A DNA stretch of 64,000 nucleotides from Undaria pinnatifida. Its lineage: Eukaryota; Sar; Phaeophyceae; Laminariales; Alariaceae. This document shows, in pieces, positions 18,427-30,400 of this stretch. Each line of letters begins with the position of its first letter. Position 1 is the first letter of the stretch. The notes below the pieces were generated by a model. The model saw only the letters and a program-made list of their open reading frames with translations. It made no database searches and was not told where the DNA came from. Where the stretch lies: the NCBI GenBank assembly GCA_012845835.1, contig JABAKD010000030.1, forward strand, positions 13,185,580-13,249,579, read 5' to 3'. Position numbers and translations under genes: made by a program.

Positions 18427-21400
18427 GTGAGAAGGTCTTGGGGGGCGGGGGTAGGAGAGCTCGTGTTAGGAAGGTGTGGGGCTTGGGGGCAGGGGGGGGG
18501 CGGGGGGGGGAGGGGAGGTTGGAAAGAGACGGGGGAGGGGGAGTGGAAGGGATATTCTGCTAGACTAATTCAGTCAATGATGAGCCAACCGGGGGGGGGA
18601 GGAGGGGGGGGTACAAAGGGGTGGGGGGGGGGTGTACAAATTTGGGGGGGGGGGGAGGGGGAAGGGGGGGGGCGGGGGTAGGTCTATAAGAGGCGACAAG
18701 CTAGTAGACGGAGTGGGTCAGAGACGAACCAATAGGGCGTGTGTCAGGTGGGGGGGGTACTAGTATGAGTGGTACAAGCGCAGCAATATGAGTGTTTTGT
18801 GGCGATCGACACGCTAGTTGTATGGGTAAAGTATGCGGGAAGACGTGCGAGTGTCCCACGAGCCCTGAGATTTTAAGGGTGCTGGTAACATCGGGTGGCG
18901 TGGGTGTGCCGGGGCGGGGCAGACTTTACCTTTTTAGCACTGTACTGTCGATATTAAGACAAAACACTTGGAACTAGACTAACAGGTATTGATAGCAATA
19001 ATATTATGGGGAGCGGGCGGGGGGGGTGATGGGGGGGGCTTGTGATGACGCGAGTGCATCCGTGGGGTAGCTTGTGTAGTGCTCCGGTTCGGCCGCTATC
19101 TACTGTCGGCGGAGCTTGGCAGCACGCGGGCTGCAGACAAAGCCCGGCTGGGTGGGAGAGCAAGAACGGCACCTCATCAACAAACTTGAGAGGAATGAAA
19201 GAAGATCGAGGTGGGAGTGCGGATATCGGTGATGAGCCCGGGATGTGGCGTCGACGGCACTCACGCCCGTGACGCCGATTTGTGGTAACACTTGGTAACA
19301 AAACATAATATAATTTATTGATTGAGCTTCCATGTATCTGGTCACCACTCGTGGGTCAGAAGGATCCGACCCGACCCGAACGGTGATATTTGAAACACTT
19401 CTAATCCGACTCGTTCCGACCCGTAACATTTCGAACCATTTCTTGGCAATCAACCCGCGATATTTCGGGAACCTCCTGACCCGATCGGCGAGGAAGGTCA
19501 TTTCCCGAGAAAACAATCCATTAATTCACCCCTTTATGAAGCTTTTATCTTGGTCTACCGTGTTGCCGCCGTTGTTTTTTTTTTGTCGAAATGAAAAAAA
19601 AGGTCGATGATGCCGGCCCGTGAGAAGGGAGAGTTCTACAAGAAGGACAGGAAGGTTCTCAGATTTTTCTGCAAGTACAAGGACAGCCGCCTGCAGGGAG
19701 ACAAGCGCGACTACATACTGTACTATTACCTCTTGAACGACACCGTAGAGATCAAGGAGGTGGGTGGGTGGGGGGGGAGAGGGGGGGGTTGACTGGGTGG
19801 GAGGGGGTGAGATAAATGGGACTGGGGGGGGTTGATGGGTGGGGTAGTGGATGGGTGGATGGCTGGGTGGGTGGATGGCTGGGTGGGTGGATGGCTGGGT
19901 GGGTGGAGATGGCTGGGTGGTGGATGGCTGGGTGGGTGGATGGCTGGGTGGGTGGATGGCTGGGTAGGTGGATGGCTGGCTGGGTGGGTGAAGTAGCGGG
20001 TAGATGGGTGAGTGGGTGGATGGGTGGGTGGGTGGATGGCTGGGTGGGCGGGTGGGTGGGTGGGTGGGTGAGTGGGTGGGTGCGTGCGTGGGTGGGTGGG
20101 TGGGAAAGTGGAGGGGTGGGAGGGAGGGTGGGTGGATTCTCGGGTGGGTGGGTTGGCTGATGGCCGGGTAAGGGACGGAAACGCTCGACCTAGGGGCTGT
20201 TCCGCCATAACTGAACTGCCGCTTGCGGCAAGCCTTTGCTGACAATACGACGGTGGTGAGATCTGGTAGACACCTCGTGCAGCTATTGTCGTGTTGCCTT
20301 GAAAGTTGGCCTTGTCCCACGGGCCATGTTAATGACGTGTTGGCAAGTGCAGCATTATCCCTGACCCAAACCCAACTCCTACCCCTCTCCCTCTCTCACC
20401 AACGCGCGCTGCACCATCTCCTACGTGTTTTTTTTTTTGTTGTCCCACTCACTGGTACCCTTCTCTCACCTTGTCAAACGAACGAAACCGTCTCAGGTTG
20501 CGGCAGAGGGCCGACATAACTTTCCCAACCTTCTGCGTCGGCAAAAGCTACCTAAGGATTCCATGTTCGTCCCCACCGGGTACGGAGGCGTTATCTCCCC
20601 GAGGGACCCGCAGGTGGGTCGAAAGCGACGGTATAATGTGACCCTTTCTCCGGCTGGGGACGGGGGGTCCGATATTGCATCGGGGGAGGGTCTGATGATT
20701 GGACCGGGAGGCCGGGGGGGGGGTGCGAGGGGGTCCGATACTGGATCGGGGAGGTCTACATTTGGACCGGGTGGGGTCATGGTGCACTCGATATCATAAA
20801 TGGTGGTAGTTTTATGACTACATGAAGTAGGTCCTCGCACTCCTGCGATGCCGGAACGGAGCACGTCGGGTTTTTGAAACGACCAAACAGACATGTCTTG
20901 CATCGAGCGCGAAGCGCCACGAGGCGTTCAGCGAGCCGCATGAAGCGTGGGCTGCATCCTACTAAGAAACCGTTTGCGAGGCGGACTTCGGCACCTTCTG
21001 CGTACTTGCTTGCACATGGATGATAGCTTTGGATTACTTCATTTGTTTTATGGTGTGTGACCGTGTCCAAACACAGCAATGGGTATACTATGCAACTGCC
21101 TCGTGGGTGCATGATCATTTCCACACTACGTGATACGACCACCCCCCTTACGCGGACGCAAGGCTGTCCACCCCGCACGATATATACACAGTAACTCACC
21201 ACCATTCATGTCCGAAACAAAGCGGTGGCATGATTCGTCTAGCTCACGCAGTAAGTTGCGCGTTTTGCAGAGTCGTTATCAACTGACGCCAACCTCGGGG
21301 GGGAGAGGGTGGCGGGAAGTCCACGATTGGTCCGAGGGTCCGATATTGAACCTCGAGGAATCCAAGATTGGATTGGGAGGGTCCGATGCTCGACCGGGCG

Positions 21401-24400
21401 AGATCCGAGATTGGACTAGGAGGGTCCGATGGAGCGGGTAGGTCCGACATAAGACAGGTGTTGCTGTGGCGGTGGTCCTTGGTTTGTGTCGAGCGAAAGC
21501 ATAGTACAGTAAATACTAGATAGGAAGTGTGTGAGGGAACGTCCTGTTTCTACAGCTCACGGGAGCGTATGACGCTCAGAGTTCTTGCTATGTAATTCAA
21601 GAGTAAACGACCACACCAGCAACAACATCACAAGCAACAACACCAATATCAACACCACCAACACCACCAACACCAACACCAACACCAACACCAACACCAA
21701 CACCAACACCAACACCAGCACCAACACAAGCACAAGCACAAACACAAACACACACCAACACCAACACCAACACCAACACCAACACCAACACCAACACCAA
21801 CACCAACACCAACACCAACACCAACACCAACACCAACACCAACACCAACACCAACACCAACACCAACACCAACACCAGCACCAACACCAACACCAACACC
21901 AACACAACACCAAAACACCGACACCAACACCAACACCAACACCAACTCCAAAAGACCGACACCAAGACCAAAACCAACACCAACACCAACACCAACACCA
22001 AAACACCGACACCAAGACCAAAACCAAAACCAGCACCAACACCAACACCAAAACCAACACCAACACCAACACCAACACCAACACCAACAACAACACCAAC
22101 ACCAACACCAACACCAACACAAACACAAACACACACCAACACCAACACCACCCCCCCCTCCCACCACCATGACCACCACGACCACCACGACCAATGGCAT
22201 TAGCGAGAGCGCGTGAGCAGCGTGACATGGGAGGACCTCCTTTGTGGGGAGGCTATAAACGTTTACGGCCGACACCTGCTCCTGATGGCGTGCGACTCTA
22301 GCACGAAGGACTGGTACGCCAGGAGGGGCGTGAAGCAGCGCACCCTCACCGTTAGCCAAGGAGAGGTGGAGGTGAGACTTTTCAGTCTTTCATTTCGCGG
22401 CCGCCATGGATCTGTGTGCAGAGCAAACGGCTTATCCGAACATAGAACATGGACCTATTCTTGTTTGTTGCTGTTATTTTTACTATTGCGGGTGGCTATA
22501 GCACCCAGAACCCACGATATACACCAATATATATATATGTATCCCAGGGCTTTTCGCGGGTCAAAACCCGACCAGGGGTCGGGTCAGAAAGTTTTCAAGT
22601 TCTCGCAGGTCGAGTCGGGCCGGGACAGGAGGTGTTCGAAACGTCACGGGTCAGCTCGGGTCGGGTCAGCAGTGTTTTAGGCTATGTCCATTCCGCGCGC
22701 GCGAGTTGGGTCTCGTACGTAGCGCGTCCTGGTACGCTTTTGCGACCGCTTGGGGTTTCGCTCGCGAGGTCTTTGACTCTTCCGCCTTCAACCCCGGCGC
22801 TTTCGTACTTTGTTTTTGTTTCTATTTTTCTGCATAGTTCCCGTTTTCCCTTCTCTGCCCCCGTTTCCTCGCTAATCTGTGGAAGTGATAGCTCTCGCGC
22901 CTGTCAATCCCGCTATTCGCTGGAGTGTTCTGTACCCTTTTTCCCGTCTCCCGTTCTTCGTTTGAGGTTTTCTGCTGTAGCATTTTCCTGAGTCTTCGTA
23001 GCCTCGCAGAGGGTAGAGGTGTGGGAGTAGGTTGTGAAGAGCCGCATGTTCGAGTCATGTTCTAGACCGTGGAACCGATGCTTCCCCGAATCTTCCATAT
23101 TTCTGCATATACGGCTCATCAGGGTGGGCTAATGTTATGGTATTGCCCGGGAATCCTGATCGGGCCTGACCCATTATGCGTTTTTTTTTTTGTGTGGTCT
23201 TTTTTTTCGGGGTGGCCAGTGCCCCAATAAGCAAACTTTGGCACCAAACTATGGCCACTTTTCCCAGTTAGGCCACAGGTTTGGCAACCAGGCGCCATGT
23301 TTTGCCTATTTTTGTCCGCTATGTTATGCGAGCAACAGCGAAATACCAGGTATGCAGCAGGATACTCCAAATTTCCACCGCTAAAGTCAACCGATTTTGG
23401 TGCGTTTACGTATTAGGCGCGGCTCGCGACTCCCAACGCCGAGTGGGAATCTTACCCCAGCTGTGAACCTACCCAACGCCAAAACTAGGGGTGGCATAGG
23501 CGCCCTATGCTACACTTCGCTTGTTTTGCTACCTTATTGCCCCAATTTTCGCCTGTTTTGCCACCCTTTGGCCCAAAATTTAACTTATGGCTTTGCCTGT
23601 GGCCCCCAGAGCCAATTATGTCAATAACTATGCCCACATAATGGGTCAGGCCCTAAAGCCTGACAAGGCGTAATATCTAGATACTGAAATGATATAAAAG
23701 GGGTTTCGCATGTCTTTGAAGGCATGTGCGTATAGGAAAAAGGAGATGATGCCTTTGCTTCGACGAATTGAACGCTATTCAGTGCGTCCGTGGCGTGTGT
23801 GGCACTATTACAAGAGCTTATCCAGTACAAGTGTGAGTGACCAACGTGGAACCTGCCTAGTAGAGAAACCTGCAAAGAAAGGGTGGCCTGTGTCTGTAAC
23901 GGCCCCTAAATCCTATTATACTATCACGTGTCGGACCGGGTCACGCTGATCAGATCCAGTCCGCGAGACTTGACCTCACCAGTGAAAAATCCCTGATATA
24001 TCCCACTGCTTTTGCAAAACATGCTTGATCCTGAATACCGCGTTCCACCGTGGCTAGTCATAATTTTCAAGGGTGGTGATTGTGTTTGCTGTCTGACAAC
24101 GTCAATCGCTCGTCGTGTACACGGCGCAGAAATACTGTTATTTTTTGCCCGACCGCTGCTGTCATGCATGACGATGTAGGACCACACGGAGGTGCTTACC
24201 CCTGCCTACAACGGGTACGGCAACGAAGACGACCTGTACGCCATGGGCCTATCTCTTGAGCCCCTAACCAAGGAGGTCAACCATGAAGAATACGAGAGGT
24301 AAAAAACGTAAAGGAATAGGCGGGGGGGGGGGGGGTATCCTAAACGGCCGGTTTAACGTAGAGCACGTTCGTTTTGTCTGCTGTTTTTTCTTAGCGTGGT

Positions 24401-27400
24401 TGGAGGAGAAACCCAATCGCCAGGGATGATGAACACTGACCACTACTCCTCTGCAAAAAATCTAAAGCGCTGACCTCACCATTCGCCGACTGGTCACACC
24501 ACCCCTGCTATGCTACCGCAGGAAGAGTTCAGCCGTAAGCCCGATTAATTCTCGCGATCCCAGCACTGGTATACTGGTATGGTATACACACGGGTACTGG
24601 CCTAAGCACAGGTAGAGAGCACACATATGACGGTTGCACCAACATTGTTCCATGCTGGAAGCTTTAAGCCGCATGAAAAAGTATTGATGACCACCACCAA
24701 AATCTGGCGATGACCACCGCCAAATTCTGGCGATGACCACCACTAAATTCTGGTTATGACCCTTAGGTACCAAATTCTAGCAGTTGTAGTAAGGGCGGGG
24801 ATAGCATTGACGACGGTAACGAACCGATTCTTCTCCGTTTTGTTTTGTTTAAATCAGGTTCCTGAAGGGAGACAAGAAGGTGCTCCGCTTCCGGGCTAAG
24901 CTTCGAAACGTGACGAACAACGACAAAACCAGGGACTTCGTCATCAACTACTGTGAGAAAAACACGAATTATACCCTAAGGTGCTGTGAGAGGACCGTTT
25001 CTTTTCGACGCGTCGAAAAAAAAAATGTTTTTTGGTGTTACTTAGTGTTTCAGTTCGTTTTTTTTGTGATCCGACAATGCACAGCGTGATTGACAAAGCC
25101 CAAATAGACGACGAAACAACAGAACGTTTAGATCAATGTCAAAGTTTTAGTGCACGAGGGGGGCGGTCAGACAAGGGGTCAAACCACGGTCTACATTTTT
25201 ATTTGACGCGTCAAGCGCTACTTTATCCTAAATATACTGGTTCGAGTGTACGGGGACGGTCAGTCAAGGACTCGAACCGCGGTTTACGGTTTTTTTTCCC
25301 GCCAAGGGCTATTGTGTCTTTATAATACTCGTCTTAGTGTAGGAGTGCGGTCAGTCAAGGGGTCAAACCGCGATCTTGTAGTTTTTCCGGACGCGTCAAG
25401 GGCAATTTATGCTTTGATGTACTAGTTCTACTGTACGGGGACGGTCACTCAAGGGATCAAACCGCGGTTTCCTAGCATTCATGCATGTCATGTGTGTATG
25501 TGGTAATACCGTCTGCAACCCTGTTATCGCCTGAGGTGTTGCTCTGGCAAGCCTGTAAAGGCCCAGGAATAGAAGTGTGGGAAAAGGATGACGTAACGCT
25601 TGGAAGGCCTCCATGCGAATGAGGAACAGGGGCTAAGAGACGCGCGGCGTGGTCCGCATCTGCTATACGTGGTGCACTAAAGGAAACGCAACGCCTTGCC
25701 GAAGGAACAAAACTAGCTTTATCAACAGGCGTTAACAAAAGCTGACCAATATATGATGTTTTTCTTTAATTGATATAGGACCTGCTCTGGGCTAGGAAGA
25801 ACGTAAACCCCACCGCTCGCTGCGTACACCCCCCCCCTCTCGCCCGCACCGGCCGCCGGATGCCACTTCCCGCCATGTTTTTCAACACGTCGCTCTGCCC
25901 GCCACCCCTGTGATGCTCGTCCTCTTCAAATACCGTTCAGTCCTGGCAGATGACACTTTGAGCGTGTTCGAACCACCCGTGCGCAACAGCGGAGTCGTCG
26001 GCGGTCTCTTCTTGGCCAGAGGTGCGAAGGGTTAAACCGTCGACGTATCAGTCAGATAACGATTTAGGTCGTCGAGATCCAACGACCTAGCATCTAGATC
26101 CACGACGCAGATTATCTAGATTCTATATTTGCCTCTATTATGTGACGATCTAGATCGTGTAGATCCTACCCGCGCAAGGGTCGTATCAGACAGCATCCCG
26201 ATCGGCAAAATTTGCGCGCAAGAGTCGTTTTCGTAGAGCTCCCATCCGGAAAAACGTGACCTAGGTCTTGCAGATCACACCAAGGATCCGTCTGCCCGAG
26301 AGATCATCGTCAAAGGTCTAGATCATCGAATGGGGATCTGATGTGATCTGATCAGTCAGTTGGTCGAAACGTTCCCCCCCCCGTCTCCCGTACCCCACAC
26401 ATCTCTCCTTGCGACAAATAATCACGTCCACACAAGCAACCCCCTCACCCCGTCTTCCGTTCCCCTCAAATTTTTCCTTGCACACATAATCAGCAAAATA
26501 CCCCCTCCTCGTGCCCCCCCCCCCTCCGCGAAAGCCCTCATTAAGACCAGGCAAACACAAGCCCCCTCCCCCCCCGCTTGCCCCCCTGTCCGAAAATCCC
26601 TCCTTAACCAAAACCGAACAATTTTTAAGGCAAGTACAAGAAATACATTCCCGCGGTGGGGCAGCAGAAAGAAGGCACCCGCCTCTCGGAAAAGATCACC
26701 ATGGACGGGGGCCTGCTGGAAGCGGCGATTGGGCTGGGGGGGCAGCTGAGCCGCTGGCTGAAACCGACAGACTTCCTCCCAGGCATGGTGATAACGTTCG
26801 AGATGCCTTCCAGCGGCTCCAAACTCTTCACTCTAGAGATCCTGGGACACGACGAGTACACTCGCAAGTTGCTGGAAGACAAGGTGGGGGAGGCGGGGAG
26901 GGGGTAGGGGTCGGCGGGAAGCAGGAAGAGAAGAAGGAAGAGCGGAATGAGGAGGTTAGGGAGACATCGAATATGTTGGCATAGCAGTCGTCATTGCTGA
27001 TGCTGTTGTTAACCTATCTATCCCCTCCCATGCCTCCCCCGCCTTCTGCCACACGAAACCCCCATACAACAGGAAATTTTCCCGCAGGAGTCGGCTCATT
27101 TGGCGGTTACACGCCTTGCAGAGGCGTTTTCTTCCGCGAAGCTCCCAGTGCGGTCGGTTTTCCGCGCCAATGACCATGCGATGGCGGTAAGTCAGCGTTC
27201 GCGTGTTTTGTTTTCCCCGCGAAATAACGCCTATATCCAGGGCATGGAAAACCTCTTTTTTCCGGGGCATATGACGAGATCCTCGCACGTGTTTTTGTTC
27301 TTGTTGCTTGTTTTACGCGACAAGGAACGTTGTTTGTTGTGTACCTTGTGGTAACTGCCTGCTTGCAGCTGTGTGCGTGATAGGCGCTCGACAGGTTTTT

Positions 27401-30400
27401 CGGGGCTGCTGTTTTCGGCATTACGTCCGACATTCGGCAGTCACCGAAACGCGCATCATGTCTATAATAGTCTACTGTATTGTGTATTATCGCGTATCGA
27501 TGTCTCCTTGTTCGCGCCACTCTTACCACTGACCACCACCCTTATCCCCGCCCTTAATCCCGCCACCCCTCTCATCACCACCGCCACCGCCATCACTACC
27601 ACCATCACTACCGCCACCACAACCAACACCATCACCATCACCATCACCATCGCCATCACCGCCCCCCACCACCACGACAACCTCCCCCGCCACCATCACC
27701 ACCACCACCACCACGACAACCTCCCCCGCCACCATCACCACCACCACCACCACCACCACCGCCACCGCCACCGCCACCACCATCACCAACACCAACACCA
27801 CTGACACCACAACCACCACCACCACCACCACCAACGACAACAACCACACAGGGCGCGATCAGCGAGGCGAAATTCATCCGCACCCTGCGTCAGATCGAGA
27901 ACGAGGCGATCCAAGCCCCCTCGGCGAAGGCCGGCGCCACCCCTCTCTCCAACGAGGCAAGGTTATACGCCATACATCATAAGAAGCTACTGCTATATAA
28001 CCGTTGTCGCGCAGACTGATTCTACGATAGTCCCCCCCCAAACCAGGGATTTTCTTGAACGAACGCTTCATCGATGCCCGACAGGGGGAAGCATACACTT
28101 AAAAGAAAACGTCTTTACGTATTTTCTTGTTTGCGAAGCAAGGGACTATCAAACCATGACGTCAGGGTGGCAATGGGCACCGTATTTCAGGACACACGGC
28201 CGGGAGTTGGATCCAAAATCGGCGATTTCGTTGAAGAACAGTTGGGGGGGGGGCGCACCGTAGAGCGATCCTGCAGCATTACCGAGATGATATTAGTAGC
28301 TTCTTAGTAGCATGAATCTGAGTGTCGATCGTGATCGCTTACAACATTACAAAAAAACACAAAAATAACGAAACAAAGGGCAACAAAGTAAAACTTCGAT
28401 GCCTCTCTGCAATTCGATTTACACTGTCATGGGAGCGGGGGTGGGATGGGGCGGCAGGAGCGGGGGCGGGCGTCGGGAATAATATCGTACTACGTTGTAA
28501 CGCAAGCTATTGTAGATTTGTGTTTTGTGTTTTGTTTGTCGTGTGTGGTTGGAGACGCCCGTATTCCTGTCGCATAGTATAATAGGATTAAGGGGCTGTT
28601 ACATGACACAGGCCACCCTTTCTTTGCAGGTTTCTCTAGGCAGGTTCCACGTTGGTCACTCACTTGTACTAGATAAGCTCTTGTATTAGTCCCACACACG
28701 CCGCGGATGAACTGACCGCGTGCAAATCCGCGAAGCAAAAGCATCATCCCCTTTTTCCTACACGCACATGCCTTCAAAGGCATGTGATTCCCTTTTATAT
28801 CCAGCCGTATCCCATATATTACGCCTTGTTAGGCTTCCAGGATAATACCATATTGCGTTTTGGTCAACTTTTTCTCCCCACAACGTCAAATATGACGGTA
28901 TAATGCCGGGATGTTCTAGTCTTCAACCACCGCGAAAATCATGTCACACTATATCCAAGTTGTGTGACTAACGTGCGTGTAGTGCTAATGGGATTAGAAA
29001 GTCGTCAAGGTAATACTTGGTAAAAAAAAAGGTGTATATATACGTGTTTGTGTTCGCCGATACAACAGCACGCGTTTGTTTGTCGGTTAAACCCAACGGA
29101 ACCGGAACCGGTTCGAACAGGAGCTGGCAGAGGTGGTGCGCGAGTTCAGCACAACGGATGACGGGAACCAAGGGTCCCCCTCACGCGGCGACAAGAAGGA
29201 CAAAAAAGTCCTGTACGACGATTTCGTGGACATGCTTGTCGTCGGCTCCCCAAGGTGCGGCGCCATACCCCCGGTAACGAAAGGTCTACCCTGTTTTCAT
29301 GTATTTTTCATTGTTGTCATTCTGTGTAACATGAGCCGGTCACTCACAAACATCCGCAGAAACAATGAAACCAAGGGCGAACATACATAGTAGGATTTTA
29401 AACAACTTTCACGTGTCATATTTCCCGCTGGGGATCCTTTCATGTTCTGAACTCTGAAGAGCTATGGATTTGTTTTCCCAGTACTTTTTTGACGTTTTGT
29501 TTTTTGTCGGCCCCGCCGTTGTCACTGTTGTACCACCTGTCACCCCCCCCCTGCTGATCCCTCCTCTGTCACACGCCGTTGCTACATACATGTCGTTCGC
29601 GCCCGCCACCTCTCCGCCCCGCCCACCCTGACGAACCTTTCAGCACGGTCAAGCTGAAAGATCGCGGCGCTAAGGCGTCAATGAAGGTCGAAGATCGCAT
29701 CCTGAAAGTGATGTACCTGCATTACGAGGAGAACCCGAAGGTGGGAACAAGAAGTCTATCCATAGAATCTTGCCCGTATCTTTTTTGTGCCCGGTAAAAT
29801 TACCGGCAACGAGGAAGTCAGGCTCTGCACAGTCGCTGGTATTTTGTAAGTTACTTCGCAAGTTACTGTACGTGGAAACCAGGCTGTGAACAGTCGCTGA
29901 TATTTTGTAAGTTACCTCGTAGGTTACTGCACGTGGAACTCCCTGTAACTTGCCACCCTCAGTTGTGTCTCAAGTTACCTCTCTCGTAAGTTACCTCGGC
30001 CCAAGAGCGTTACTCTACGGCATCCCCCCGCCACCCGCCCTCCCGCCCCGCACACACGAAACATCGGGGACGATCTTCCACGCCATCCCGCCCCCCACGA
30101 GCGAACAACAACTGATGGATGCCTCCTCCCCCTCTCCCCCTCCACACGCTTCTCCCCCCCACCCCCCTTGACCAATATGACCATACAGGCCAGCCGCCTC
30201 CGTGCTGCATTCCGGCGACACGATAAGGACCGGTCGGGCACGGTCAAGCAGAGCCAGTGGGTGGTGGTGCTAAGGGAGACTAAGCTCAGCTCGGTCATGA
30301 CGCGTCAAGTGGCGGAGGCCATCTGCCTCGAGCATGACACGAGGGCGGACGGGACTTTGGACTATGGTGCCCTGTGCGATGACATCTTCCCCGGGGACTT

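Larger units (their letters stand above)
19603..22371 (+). other. exons 3-5: second DM10 domain
   Basis: [17 protein letters not shown] and [16 protein letters not shown] are in exon 3, [14 protein letters not shown] in exon 4, and [20 protein letters not shown] with [12 protein letters not shown] in exon 5. All junctions are in phase. The last acceptor (TTAG before 22204) lies just after a CAACAC microsatellite. Confidence 0.85.
24180..26883 (+). other. exons 6-9: third DM10 domain
   Basis: [17 protein letters not shown] (exon 6) leads to [15 protein letters not shown] (exon 7). Exon 7 must end at 24952 (AACTACT before GTGAGA) so that NY joins [18 protein letters not shown] in exon 8. Exon 9 gives [16 protein letters not shown] and [17 protein letters not shown]. 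Confidence 0.85.

Noticed and set aside
19526..20320. 264-codon His/Pro-rich minus-strand frame
   Set aside because: It is the GGGTGGATGGCT minisatellite read backwards. Real plus-strand exons border it.
21557..22359. Long frames of 180-236 codons on both strands
   Set aside because: They translate a CAACAC microsatellite (Val/Leu, Cys/Trp, Thr/Asn runs) inside a DM10 intron.
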